From contig CM048840.1 of assembly GCA_026545765.1 (NCBI GenBank), positions 19,410,765 through 19,474,764 on the forward strand: DNA of 64,000 bases, read 5' to 3'. The position numbers and the translations under genes were made by a program. The DNA comes from Plantago major (lineage: Eukaryota; Streptophyta; Magnoliopsida; Lamiales; Plantaginaceae). Of the stretch, positions 1 through 11,300 are shown piece after piece (the stretch's first letter is position 1; each line of letters begins with the position of its first letter). The notes below the pieces were generated by a model, which saw nothing but the letters and a program-made list of their open reading frames with translations, made no database searches and had not been told where the DNA came from.

Positions 1-320
1 TGTGGCGACGGATGGATAATCCGTCGTCCAATTCGAGACGGATAGGACGACGGATTATCATGTTTGACTTTTTTATTTTTTATTTTTTTAAAAATCGATA
101 ATTGGCGACGGATAAATTCTATCCGTCACCCAATGTAACGACGGATAGAATCTATCCGTCGTTACATGAGGCGACGGACAGAATCTATCCGTCGCCCAAT
201 GTAGCGACGGATAGAATCTCTCCGTCGTTACATGGGGCGACGGATAGAAGCGATCCGTCGCCCAATGTATTATTGGAATTAGTGACGGAATCTCAAATTC
301 TGTCACAAAATAATTTTTTT
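1..320. repeat. Left subterminal repeat cluster of CACTA-1
   Basis: There are many copies of GCGACGGATA and its complement TATCCGTCGC. They are often paired into near-perfect palindromes of about 25-27 bp spaced every 25-30 bp, for example around 104-260. Subterminal repeats of this kind are the binding sites for the TnpA-type protein in En/Spm elements (family knowledge). That they bind here is inferred. Confidence 0.88.
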
Positions 321-507
321 TAAATATCAATCCCTGTTTTTCGTATTTCACATATTTAATCAATATAATGCTCGATAATAAATCAATAATACGGAAAATG
401 TTTCAATAAATGATAAATAAAAAATGTAATATCCGAATAAGTCTAAATTATCCGAACAAGTCTAAATATAATAAATCCGAACGTACATAGTACATATACA
501 TAACTAG

Positions 508-2515
508 CTACCGGGACGGGGTGGTCTTTGGCGAACTTGGACATGAAAGTCTCCAATCAGAATCAAGGCGCTCGTTCTCCTCCCTTCGTTCTCTGTCGCG
601 CCGCTCCATCTCGTCCCTTTGTTGCTCCATCTCTTGAGTTAGTCGTGCAACCTGTTCCCGGACCTGCGACTGCACCATTTTCGAGACCTGGTCCTGTGTG
701 AAAACCGGACGTCTAGACTGCTGGGATGATGATGAGGAGCACCCCGGACTAGCCAAGCTCAAACCGAGGCTCCCGAGTCCATATATTCGTCCTTTGTTGT
801 CCGGTTTGTTGACCTCTAAGAAGATGTTGTCAACTTGTTCAGTTGACAGCACATCACCCGTCTCTTCCTCCTGCCTCGCTACCTGAGCATCAACCTCAGC
901 CTGAAATCGTAAATAGCAGATATCATGATCAGTTACTGTTTTTCAAAAATAACTTGTAATAGTGTACAAATATGAACTTTAAGCAACATAAACATACCGC
1001 AATAGACGAGGCCCGGGAGTCAGTCCATACCCCGCCCTTCTGCTTGGCCTTCTTGAAGATGTCATACTTGGATTTCACCTCCCCCGTGACATCTGAACAA
1101 CATATATAGTCAACAATTTATCATCTCACAAGTAATAGATCAGAGACACAATACATCCAAAGTCATGCTAGATTGAAAAAAAACATATATATACTTACCG
1201 ATTGGTAAAAATCAGTGAGAGTAGATCGCCTCCCAAGGTGGTGAACGGCCCTTCCTGCCGCATCAGACTGAGACGCCCGGTTCCGTCTGTTGATGTAGGC
1301 ATTGTCCTGGACATCAGTTCGACGCCAGTAGGCATCCCAAAGGGCCCACTCCGCTGCATCAACCTGTGGAGGCATTGGGCCATTCCGATCCCGAATGGCC
1401 TTCCAAGTACAGACCATATCCCTGTACAGTTTAGATCCCACAGTCTCGTAAACACGCCAGATCTGTGGGATCAATCTGCTGGGAATGAAGTACTCCTTCT
1501 ACATTCCCAATTTCATACAACATCCAAAGTCAATATATATAAACGTCACCATGTTACATCAATTTCATAAGATACAACAACATAACAGATATGTTGACTA
1601 ACATATCACCCAAACAAAGTGGCTAACATACCACTCACATATAGTGACTAACATACCACTTACATTGTCCTAAATTTTACTAACACAATGGTGACTAACA
1701 TATCACCCAAACAAAGTGGCTAACATACCACTCACATTGTCCTAAATTTACTAACACAATGATGACTAACATATCACCCAAATAAAGTAGTTAACATACC
1801 ACTCACATACAGTGGCTAAAATACCACTCACATTGTCCGAAATTTTACTAACACAATGGTGACTAACATATCACCCAAATAAAGTGGTTAACATACCACT
1901 CACATACAGTGGCTAACATACCACTCATATTAAAACGATTATAATAACAAATAAAGGAATGTCATATTTTAACTTACCCTCAGCTCATCAAAGTACTCGG
2001 CCCCTCATGCGGTCCGAGATGTAAGACCAACACTCACCACCCTGCCCCGATGGCTCTCTCCTGCTCCGAAAGATGTCGCATAGTTTGTTGTGGACCTCGC
2101 GAGGTCATAAACTGTTGTCAATGTATAGGATACAAGAAACAAATATTTATTACTTTAGTACACCAATTTATACTTGTCAACTATCATAAGTTATGTTTTA
2201 CATATTTAAGAAGAATGTATAATACTTAATTGGCAGGGCCAACAGCAAAAATCACAGGCAACCCGTCCCACGTGACGTTAGGATTCAGTGGATCAAACAC
2301 GAGGTAGGGACAATTGTCATCGCCGTCCTCCGATCGTAAAATCCGGCCTGGTAGAGCCCTAACCGCTATGACATCTTTGAGGGGTCTCGAGAATCCGAGA
2401 CTGCTGCCACGACCACGAGCCCTCCCCCTCCCCCTAACTCCCTCCCCAAAGACTATCATGCGGTGCGTGTGTGTGTGTGGGGGGGATAAATCGTGGTCTC
2501 TGTCGCGGCATCTGC
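508..2515 (-). pseudogene. tnpA-like CACTA regulatory transposase gene (PF03004-type), degenerate
   Basis: Minus-strand coding blocks can be read in order. About 2515-2226 is Arg/Gly-rich, then CPYLVFDPLNPNVTW. About 2100-1985 contains PREVHNKLCDIFRSRREP and an SYISDRMRG block. About 1474-1195 contains WRVYETVGSKLYRDM and AEWALWDAYW. A short exon lies near 1090-1000. About 890-508 contains VDNIFLEVNKPDNKGRIYG followed by a charged coiled coil rich in Glu/Arg/Gln. This order matches plant Ptta/En/Spm proteins, the tnpA side of CACTA elements, which bind subterminal repeats. A clean gene model needs several introns. The minisatellite at about 1590-1930 falls in one of them. Reading frames between blocks look damaged, so I call it a pseudogene, though some introns could rescue it. 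The same gene is present at 55750-57773. Confidence 0.75.
1590..1930. repeat. Minisatellite in the tnpA intron of CACTA-1
   Basis: Four tandem units start near 1594, 1692, 1763 and 1860, giving periods of about 98, 71 and 97 bp. Each unit is built from the phrases CTAACATATCACCC, GGCTAACATACCACTCACA and TGTCCTAAATTT. The same array, with about five units, sits in the matching intron of CACTA-2 at 56757-57200. Confidence 0.9.
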
Positions 2516-2656
2516 AAAAACATGTAACAAATACAATAAAATGTGTTAGTACGAGTTATAATACAAACAAATTATAAATAACACATGTAACCATTTTTCA
2601 TGCAGAACATAAATACTCAAGTGTTATCAACTACTAACTAGTTATAATACACATAA

Positions 2657-2658
2657 TC
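2657..2658. other. Internal-deletion junction of CACTA-1
   Basis: Sequence left of this point (ending ...ATACACATAAT) matches CACTA-2 up to 57875. Sequence right of it (CGTACATCCATGA...) matches CACTA-2 from 61910. The missing 57876-61909 equivalent is about 4.03 kb and contains the entire TNP2 gene. The two breakpoints share the dinucleotide AT, consistent with microhomology-mediated or gap-repair deletion (inference). Confidence 0.8.
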
Positions 2659-2984
2659 GTACATCCATGAACGGTCGGAATTCATTGGATACTTTTTTAA
2701 CCTGACGTTCCAATTGATTAGATCGTATTTAATTTATTAGATCGATTCCAATTCGGATAAGAAGATTGTAGAGATTAATTGTTAATTATTATACGTTCCT
2801 TATAATTTCATGATTAATTATTAAGTGTTCGATATGTTACAAAATTTATTAAGTGTTTTACTACTACGAGTTATAAATTATAAATTACACGTTAATATAA
2901 TCAACAAATTATTCGTCGCTCAAAACACTTAACTACATCCTCGTAATTTAGTACATATATGAATTTATCAAATCAACCAAAACT

Positions 2985-2994
2985 ACTACATACA

Positions 2995-3025
<31 letters not shown>

Positions 3026-3200
3026 CAAATTAACTAAACTAACTAAACTAACTACATACATACTTAACATACATACTTAATTAATATACATACTTCACTA
3101 CATACATACTTAATTAACATACATACTTCACTACATACATACTTATCAAATTAACATACATACATATTGAATTACTACATACATTCATATCAAATTAACT
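2985..3200. repeat. ACAT/CATA simple repeat and AACTA-rich tract
   Basis: A pure CATA microsatellite at about 2989-3024 is followed by interrupted ACATAC and AACTAAACT units to about 3200. A related but shorter low-complexity tract occupies the equivalent position in CACTA-2 (about 62140-62480), so this belongs to the transposon and not to the host locus. Confidence 0.85.
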
Positions 3201-3524
3201 AAACTAACTATCAAATTACATATACAAATCAAATTAATCAAATTACATATAATTGATCAAATTAACTAAACAAGCTACTACATACTTCATATAAGCATAC
3301 AATTGAGAATAAGTAGTCAAAAATAAAAAAAAATCCAAATTTCCAAAAGTTAGGGTTTAGCCAAAATACCGTTGATTCCGAAGAAAATAGCGGATGAAAT
3401 TTAAATTTGATAGAAGAAACGAGCTCCTCGTCCAACGATATTCGAATTGACACTAAGATTGAGAAGAATCGTCAACAATTGGCCAGATTTGACTTTTTAA
3501 AAAAAAAAATAATAAATAAATATT

Positions 3525-3690
3525 AACGACGGATAAATATTAATCTGTCGCCCATGTAGTGACAGATAACATTATCCGTTGCTAATAAGCGACTGATAAT
3601 AGTTATCCGTCGCTAGGTTTGGAAAAATCTGTCGCCAAACCTAGCGATTCGTCGCTATGGGGCGACGGATAAGATCCGTCGCCTTTTTCC
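3525..3690. repeat. Right subterminal repeat cluster of CACTA-1
   Basis: Direct and inverted copies of GCGACGGATA, some mutated (for example GTGACAGATA and GCGACTGATA), end about 30 bp before the terminal TAGTG. Compared with CACTA-2 several copies have decayed, in line with an older or no longer mobilised element. Confidence 0.85.
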
Positions 3691-3718
3691 GTCCCGTTAC
3701 AAAAGATTTCTTGTAGTG

Positions 3719-4938
3719 TCAGTGTTTTGAATGCATTATCTGGACTCGCCGCGTTTGAGTATGGAAAGCAAGTACATAATCATGTTCTTCGGTCCGGACA
3801 ACCTTTTTACATAGTGCTCCAGAACTCTTAGATTGATATGTATTCAAAATGTGGAAATCTTACTTATGCTAGGAGAATCTTTGACAAGATGCCCTCCCGA
3901 AGTTACGGGGCTATTTTGCCGAGTTCCTTAGAGAGAGTTGTCTCGCGCCCCTAGGTATTCTCTACCTACCCACCACGATACCAAGGCAAACCCATGGAAA
4001 ATACCCCTTTCTCAAAGAGAACTGTTATATCATGGAACGCTATGCTGATGGGTTACTGTAAACATGGGATAAGTGAAGCAGTAGTTGAATTATACTATAT
4101 GATGAGAGAAGAAAATAAAGTCAAACCCGATGAAGCTACACTTTTATTAGCTCTGTCAGGTTGCAGCCATGGAGGAATGGAGAAGAAGGGCCTGGAATTT
4201 TTCGATGAGATGGCTAGCCAAAATGACACACTAGCACTTGGTGCTGAACACTTTGGATGTGTTGTCGACTTACTTGGCCGTGCTGGCCAATTAGAGAGTG
4301 CTTTGGAGTTCATAAAAAGACATGCCTTTCGAACCAAATGCTGCTATCTGGAGTTCACTTTTAGGCGCCTGTCTGGTCCACAAGAATGTCAGTATCGGAA
4401 AAATTGCAGGGGATCGTCTACTTGAAATGGAGCCTGAAATTGGTGGAAATTATATGATTCTGTGTAATTTATATGCATCACAAGGTAGGTGGGAAGAAGT
4501 GAGAAGCTTTAGAGCAATGAAGGGTAAAATTGCCAAAGAGCCAGGAAAGAGTTGGATCACCCTGCATACTTTTTACGTGAATGATCAGTTTCATCCTAGT
4601 AGAGAACAAGTGTTTGATAAGGTAAGAGAATTATGCGATGGAATAAAGGCAGCAGGTTATGTTCCTGATGTGACGGCTGTCTTACATGATGTCGATGAGG
4701 AAAAGGAGGAGAGAATGCTCTGCTAGGCCATAGTGAAAAGCTGGCATTGGCATTTGGAATTATGCATATCCATAAACCAAAGCCTATACGGGTAATAAAG
4801 AATCTGCGGATTCGTGTTGATTGCCATAACTTTGCCATGTTTGTCTCTCGGGTTTATGGTAGGGATGTTGTCATCAGGGATAAGAGTATGTTTCATATCA
4901 TGGTTGAAGGAACATGCTATTGTGGAGAGTACCGGTGA
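3719..4938 (+). pseudogene. PPR-DYW pentatricopeptide-repeat protein, 3' half, pseudogene
   Basis: Translation gives PPR-motif blocks (GLAAFEYGKQVHNHVLRSG, IDMYSKCGNLTYARRIFD, ISWNAMLMGYCKHG, FGCVVDLLGRAGQLESALEF), then the E region (NAAIWSSLLGACLVHKN) and a DYW domain with HSEKLALAFG, RVDCHNFAMFVSRV and a terminal CYCGEYR. DYW proteins are organelle RNA C-to-U editing factors; the HSE and CxxCH-type deaminase residues are still recognisable. Defects: the 5' half is cut off by CACTA-1 at 3718; a nonsense TAG replaces a Leu codon just before IDMYSKC (about 3829); an insertion of about 120 bp including plastid rDNA lies at about 3892-4015; a 1-nt frameshift lies near 4320; and another frameshift with a stop lies at about 4723, just before the HSE motif. 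The C-terminus reads EYR in place of DYW. The gene is clearly dead. The missing 5' part should lie to the left of the window. Confidence 0.93.
3892..3974 (-). other. rrn23: NUPT: fragment of plastid 23S rRNA gene inserted in the PPR pseudogene
   Basis: About 83 bp, from CTCCCGAAGTTACGGGGCTA through the motif CTACCTACCCACC, reads as the complement of a conserved stretch of large-subunit rRNA. I recognise the specific wording (GCCGAGTTCCTTAGAGAGAG, TCGCGCCCCTAGG) as the chloroplast 23S form. It interrupts the PPR frame between FDKMP and TVISWNAM. The next 40 bp or so (about 3975-4015) are neither PPR nor rRNA that I recognise and may be additional filler DNA. Such patchworks are typical of double-strand-break repair with organelle DNA. 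Confidence 0.85.
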
Positions 4939-7900
4939 TGAAGTGTTTGCAAAGGCGTACGCATTGACGTTCACCAAAGACTTTTGAAATTCCAATTCGA
5001 TATATGATCTAAGTGGTGAATGTAAAATTGTCATAAGTAACTAAACTATAATTTTATATTTCAAATAACTGTTGAAATATTACACTTTTAAGAGTCAGAG
5101 ATGTTTAGTAGCATGACTCCAATCTTAGTAAGTAGATGTATAAATCGGTATTAATATTATATAAGCCCATGCTAGTACATGTTTAGTATGTGTTAAAACT
5201 CATACAAACCCCTTAGTGAGTAATACATGCTATAAAGTACAAATTTGTAATATTAGTTATATATGAGACCGACATATAAACATGTATTGGCCCGAAATTT
5301 AGTAGATTGTACTAAACGCATACTAAATCTTACTGTGTATTACTGTATGGATTAATCCGGATTAATATATCCTACTACATATCTTAGTATACATAAATTC
5401 AGGGTCAGATCTGGACATTTGCGATGATGTACATGGCCCTACAGGGTTAGGAGCCCATTTTACATATGAACATTTGACACCAAGGATTACAAGGACAATC
5501 ATACAAACATACTCCCCAAACCATAAACAACCGATCCAAAACAATCACATAGTCTCCCCTAAAAGGAACCAAATCGTGGACTTCAAGAAAAAATTATAGA
5601 TACAAGTTACTTGTTTGTTGTACTCTTCAATTATGTATTGTTTTCCCTTCTAAAGTTATTCTTTAATATATTTTTTAATGTTTTTGTATGTTTCTATAAA
5701 ATTAAACCAATTTCTATATGATAATTTATAAGCGTTGAAACATGATCATTTTGGAATTGAAAATAAATCATTTAAAAAAAATAAAAATTTATACATTTAT
5801 TGTCAAACATTATAAAACTCATTTAAACGGTTTATATTTATTTAAGGTAAAACACTAGTTTTCCACTTCAAACCGAGACAATGCAAATCAATTTTTAATT
5901 CATCAGTTTATTTTTTTTATCTTAATTTCTTCCCTTTTCTCCCATTTATTTCCTTTCTTCTAAGTGAGTTCCAAAACAAATGGCAAAGTCGTCTAGATTA
6001 GAAATATTCTGATACATCGTCTTATTTATTTGGGATAAGATATTAAACTTACACAAAGTCCCTAAAAACTTGAGTATAAAATAATTTCAATGTCATATAA
6101 TTTTTTTTTTGTTTTCTTTATATCAATTATTATTTGGGGCAATTTCAAAAATTCTGCACATGGACTCAAAAAGTTTGGATCGGTCCTGAGTGTTTGCGGC
6201 ATTCTGTATCAACTTCTGAGGTACGCAGGTTATACATTCCTGAAGTGCCTTCATATATACACATTATCTCTTTAGAATTCTTATCTTATACTTTTAACTT
6301 TTAGGAACCCATAAATTTTGAGAATCTGAATCCTTAAACTCTGCTTAGATCAGGACAGTGCCAGCACGCCTGCTGGGATGTGGACTTCATTTTAGTCATG
6401 GTTCATTGAACATATCTTGCGGATGAGATATAGGGTATCAATAATGAGCCTTGGAGATCGATAAGCATGATCTTACTAGACTTGAATACGATATCGCAAT
6501 GGGAAGCCATATGGATCATTGAATTGGAGTTCTTCTGGCTTCATTATTCCTTCACTGTCACATCCAATTGGGTTAGCGACGACAATTCCAAGTTTCCAAA
6601 ATTGAGGTATGATCAATCACGAAGACATTCAAACTTTCATTTGTGTGCCATAATGTTTGTAGGTTTCCAATTGAATTCATTGCAAATCGGAGGACAGAGA
6701 GGTTACACGTAAGAATCCGACCAATGTGAACATTGATTGATATATTGTTGCCGGAATTTTGCAGTTTAGAAGAGTAGAGATATCTAATCATCATTCTTAC
6801 TTTTGTTACTGAAACTCAATGACAGTATGTTTAATGTTTGCACTTTAATGTTTAATTTCATGGTGCTTACAAGTTACAAATTGTACAACTTGGAAATTTA
6901 CAGATATACCCCTAAGTAATTTCCAGGCGTACATTAACTTCATGTATTAATACGTCGTTAAAATGTTACATTTACACCTCGATGTTAGTCAAATCTTAGA
7001 AACCATCCACCGACGCATTTGTAAGTTGTAAGTGCAAATTGAATTATGCAGTTATAATTGTGAAAATCTTGGTCTGCGAAATTTGTCCGGGCTACATTTA
7101 GAAAGACACCAAATGCGTCGGTTTTGGTCAACATTTGTCAAATCACAAATGCATTTTTAGCTGTGATTTTGTGTGTGCCAATTGCAAATCTGGAAATATA
7201 AAATATGCTACAGACACAACATTACGTTTGACTACATTTCTAATTACATTTTGTAACGGGTTGTGCTTTGCAAAACTTAAGTGGTTTACCGCATTTCTAA
7301 TTGCAAACTGCTGAACTTACTGAGTACTTCCTTACATCATCATCTTTAACAGTGTTTTACCTGCAAAATTAGATAAAATTCTCAATTTCATGCCATGTCA
7401 TCATTCCACTAAGTCATAACCAAACACTATTGTACCGGTAAAACCGGTTAAATCCATAGTTATCTTTTATTTTCTCATTTATTTTTAAACTTTTTTTTTC
7501 TCATTTCTTTTAACTTCACTCTTCATTTAATTTTATTAAATTTTAAATGTTGCTAAATAATCATAATGACATTACATTAATTTTATCAACTCTTATTTGC
7601 ATCTGACTACACAATACTTAAAAAAAAAAATTATACGTAATAAATTGTGTAAGTGATGTTTTATTTTAAAATATTATTTTGGAGATTCATGTATTTTTTT
7701 TAAATATATGTAATATTTGAATTCACTTTTTAAAGAAAAAAATAGAAAAAAAAATCAAAACAAACTAAACATAAAAATAAAAGAGTAAGAAAAAAATATC
7801 ACAATTGTACTAATTGAAATAACAAGGAAAGAGAATGAAAGAAAATAAAATAATGTGAAACACGCTATCACCTAAAAGAATCGGGTAAAACATTGGTAGT

Positions 7901-8160
7901 ATGATCAAAGCGTTTAAAATAAATATGGTCCTAGAGTTGTTACAGTTGTCAAGCCTTGTTGAGAGCTCGGCCTAACTTTTGTGCTCGTATTGTTATCGAT
8001 TGGAACTGTGTTCGTTTGGCTCGTTAATATATAATTCATATTTAACGAATTCGAGCTCGATTAAAGCTCGAACCAGATGAATCGAGTTCGAGCCTACTTG
8101 TCGTTACTTGAGTTCCAAACCGAGCCAAGTTGAGACTCGATAACCGGTCGTGTGAGATTG
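4939..8160. other. AT-rich intergenic region, no gene recognised
   Basis: Only short open frames without recognisable domains (for example 6090-6275 and 6467-6712). At 7440-7900 the sequence is very AT-rich with homopolymer runs. At about 7950-8130 there is a GAGCTCG/TCGAGC-rich stretch resembling a dispersed plant repeat. I see no RNA gene. Confidence 0.6.
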
Positions 8161-8170
8161 GGGAATGAGA

Positions 8171-8197
8171 TGGGCCAAAGGTAGTCTTAAACCCTAG
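8171..8197 (+). promoter_or_regulatory. Site II + telo-box promoter of NSA2
   Basis: TGGGCC at 8171-8176 (site II, bound by TCP factors in known ribosomal-protein and biogenesis genes) is followed 12 bp later by AAACCCTA (telo-box) at 8189-8196. The pair lies about 110 bp upstream of the NSA2 ATG. This combination coordinates translation-apparatus genes in growing plant tissue (established), and it fits NSA2's job. Confidence 0.75.
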
Positions 8198-8305
8198 TCT
8201 CTCTAACGGCTTTTCCTGGCCTGAAATTTCTCTCCCCCATAGTCCCATTCTCTTCCGAAACCTGTGAATAATCAGCTGCAATCAACCTTCAAATCCCGAT
8301 CGACA

Positions 8306-11300
8306 ATGGTATATATTTCTGCTTACAGCTTTCTAATTTTCCATAATCTTCTGTTTGTATTGCAATTGCTTCATTCCTTTTCAATTTCAATGTCAAATGA
8401 CAGCCTCAAGGTGATTACATCGAGCTATCTAGGAAGAGGCATGGATACCGCCTTGACCACTTCGAGCGCAAGCGCAAGAAGGAGGCTCGTGAAGTTCACA
8501 AGCGCTCCAGAGTTGCCCAGACTGTCAGTCATTCCTTTCGATTTACCTCTTAAATTCAGTATTTGTCTTATGAATAGTGTGTTTGTTGATGTTTTGGATA
8601 TTTGATATATTTGATTGTTGTTTTGATGGAACAGGCCTTGGGTATCAAGGGTAAGCTCCTTGCGAAGAAGCGATACTCCGAGAAGGCTCTCATGAAGAAA
8701 ACGTATGCTCTTTTGCTTTATTACATTGATTCGGTGAAAATCAAAGGAATGTTATGATTTTGTAGGAGCTGATTAACTAGTGTCTTATTGTTTTAGGTGA
8801 AATATGATGAAAATTGTGTACTGATACTTCAGATTCATCTCTGCTGTTGCATTGCTTTTTATTGAATAGATTTTATGGTACGGGTTATGCATGCCTGTGT
8901 AATATATTGTACATCTTCATTTGAGCTAATCAAAACAGATAATTGCTGCTAGCCTGGTAGCTAGTTGCCTGTCGTTTTTATTGAAACATATTTTTCTTTT
9001 CTTGGTGTCAACTTGTGCATAGATGGATTTTTTGTTCAATGGATGCTAGAATACAATTTGATTTATTGAGATTATCCTGTGGCGTGATTTTTATTGTATC
9101 ACGCTATGAACTTATATTTTCTAGACCCTAAAGCATCAATACATGTCTTAAGTTTTAGATTAAAAAATGTCTATGGATTTGAATAATGTGGCTACATTTT
9201 CTTAAAAGTTATAATGAGGTTTATTACTTTGACCAGCTGATACTTGTGAGAATTATGTACTCAGGATTCGCATGTGCTATCAGATTAATGATGCATGTTA
9301 ATCTATTTGCTATTGTTCTTTATGCTCTTTTGCTAATTCCTGTACATTATTAAGCAGATATTATTGGTGCACATTCATTGGCCTTTGTATTATGCCTTCA
9401 GTCTGCCCATTATCTATAGGTTCCCATTTCAATAGAAGCAAAACGTCACCTGTCACTTCATACTTGAGTCTCCTACATGAATACTAGATCAGATCTCTTA
9501 AGTCATGGGTACATTTAAATCTAATGTGTTTCTGAACTTTTTTTCATCTGTGTGCGCTTCAGTAAGATGCACTAGTATTTTGTCCTGTATCTCGGTAATA
9601 TTTTTCTCCATGCTACTTGTGACTTTGGGTGTTTCCCTTGAGTTAAAACTAGTTGTGGATTTTGGTCTGAAATTCATGTTGTATTGACAGAATTGCCATG
9701 CATGAGGAATCATCATCCAGGCGCAAGGTTGATGATGACGTTCAGGATGGCGCCCGCCCTGCGTATCTTCTTGATCGTGATGAGACAACAAGGGCGAAGG
9801 TAATTCCATGTTCTTGTGATCTTGTCCATATTTTCTTTTACAAAATACATCCTTTGTCAACTTTTTAATGCTCATGAGGTAAACCTCCTTGTGTACAGAT
9901 TCTTAGCAACACTATAAAGCAAAAGAGGAAAGAAAAAGCAGGAAAATGGGAGGTTCCTCTGCCAAAGGTAAGCTGTTTGGGTTTGTCAATTTATATGTCC
10001 AAGTTGGTCTCGTTGAAGAATTTTTCTTGGCGCATTCTTAGCAAGAATTCTTCACCTTGTATGGTATAACAAGTTATAAAAACAGATAACTGGCTTCTCC
10101 AATGTAGTTTGATACTACCAGGCATTCCTATAACATCTGATATTTCTTATCTACCTCAAATATATTGCGTTAGTTGTCAATAATGAACAGCGGGCAGTAC
10201 CAAAAAGGCCCTACTATGTTACATACTTCATCGGTCCCAAATGAATATGGACGTTTTCCTTTTTCGTCCGTCCCAAATTACAAGGAATGTACCATTTTTA
10301 TGATGCATATATTTTGACATTTTTTGCTCCTACTTGAAGAAATAAATTAATGACAAAACAACATATAGATGCACAAATCAATGCTATTTAATATGGGTAT
10401 GATTGCCCATTGGGATAAATTTGACTAAAAATTTAAATTTGTACGCAGTGAATTGTCCTTGTTTATTTGGTATGGAGGAAGTAGCTATAACGACCACTAT
10501 TTTTAACCGAAAGCAAAGTATGCATAGAGTTGAAGTGTACTTCCTCCGTGGCAAATCGGTAGGGACATTTGACATGGCACAAATATTAGTCAAGTTTAGG
10601 CAAATGAACTATTATTCCCATATTACGTAACATTGATTTGTGTAGTTATATTATACGTATTGTCATTAATATGGTTGTTAAATCGAGAGCACAATTTGTT
10701 ATATTGTGAACAATCACGTTTATTTTAGGAAAGATTTAAAAAATCAAGAAGCAATCTTTCCTGATATAAACACGATTGCTCTCAATATATCAAATGTTGC
10801 TCTCGATTTAACATCACCCATTAATATTTTTCTTTAACTAAGGACAATTTGCCAAAATAGTACTCCCCCCGTCCTAGAACAAGTAACACGTTTGACTTTT
10901 GAGTAATTTTTTATGTTGAATTTGACCATAAATTACTTTTACTTTATATAGGAGAAAATATTAAACAAAATTATATTATGAAAGTACACTTCATGAACTT
11001 TCGGAATATAATTTTATGAAATATTTCAGCATATAATTTAGGAGTAATTTTTGGTCAAAGTCTACTTAAATATATGCTGAAAAGTCAAATGTGTCATTTG
11101 TTCTGGGACGTGAGAGTAATAGAGATTTGGGACGGTCGAAAAAGGAACACGTCCCTGTTATTTTGGAACGGAAGTTGTATCACTATACCTGAGCTTCCAA
11201 ATCAGTGACCATGTCATTCGTGATAATAGCTTTATTCGTTTGTGAACTTAAGGTAAATAATAAGGTTCTGGGCAAATCAACCAAATAAAATATTGAACCA

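Larger units (their letters stand above)
1..3718. mobile_element. CACTA-1: 3' part of a non-autonomous CACTA (En/Spm) DNA transposon
   Basis: The right terminus is seen directly: the segment ending at 3718 reads TTTCTTGTAGTG, the inverse of the canonical CACTACAAGAAA end. Inside it are dense subterminal repeats built on GCGACGGATA, a tnpA-type gene on the minus strand and an intronic minisatellite. All of these are shared with the complete element at 55143-63093. The left terminus lies outside the window. In CACTA-2 a shared landmark near the tnpA 3' end lies about 600 bp from the left terminus, and here it lies about 500 bp from base 1, so the end should be roughly 100 bp upstream. The element has no transposase (TNP2) gene. 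Its total length would be about 3.8 kb, typical of a deletion derivative mobilised in trans. It is inserted in the PPR pseudogene that resumes at 3719. Confidence 0.93.

Noticed and set aside
102-363. Open frames rich in ATDR(F/I)YPS repeats at the window start
   Set aside because: They are translations of CACTA subterminal repeats in both strands, not a repeat protein.
2980-3200. Possible CRISPR-like or satellite array
   Set aside because: It is a simple CATA microsatellite with irregular AT-rich units; no regular spacers, and the host is a plant.
3901-3974. A functional rRNA gene
   Set aside because: Only about 83 bp of 23S rDNA in antisense orientation inside a broken PPR gene; it is an organelle DNA fragment.
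9498-9875. 125-codon minus-strand frame inside NSA2
   Set aside because: It overlaps NSA2 intron 3 and exon 4 in antisense and shows no domain; the sense gene model is complete without it.
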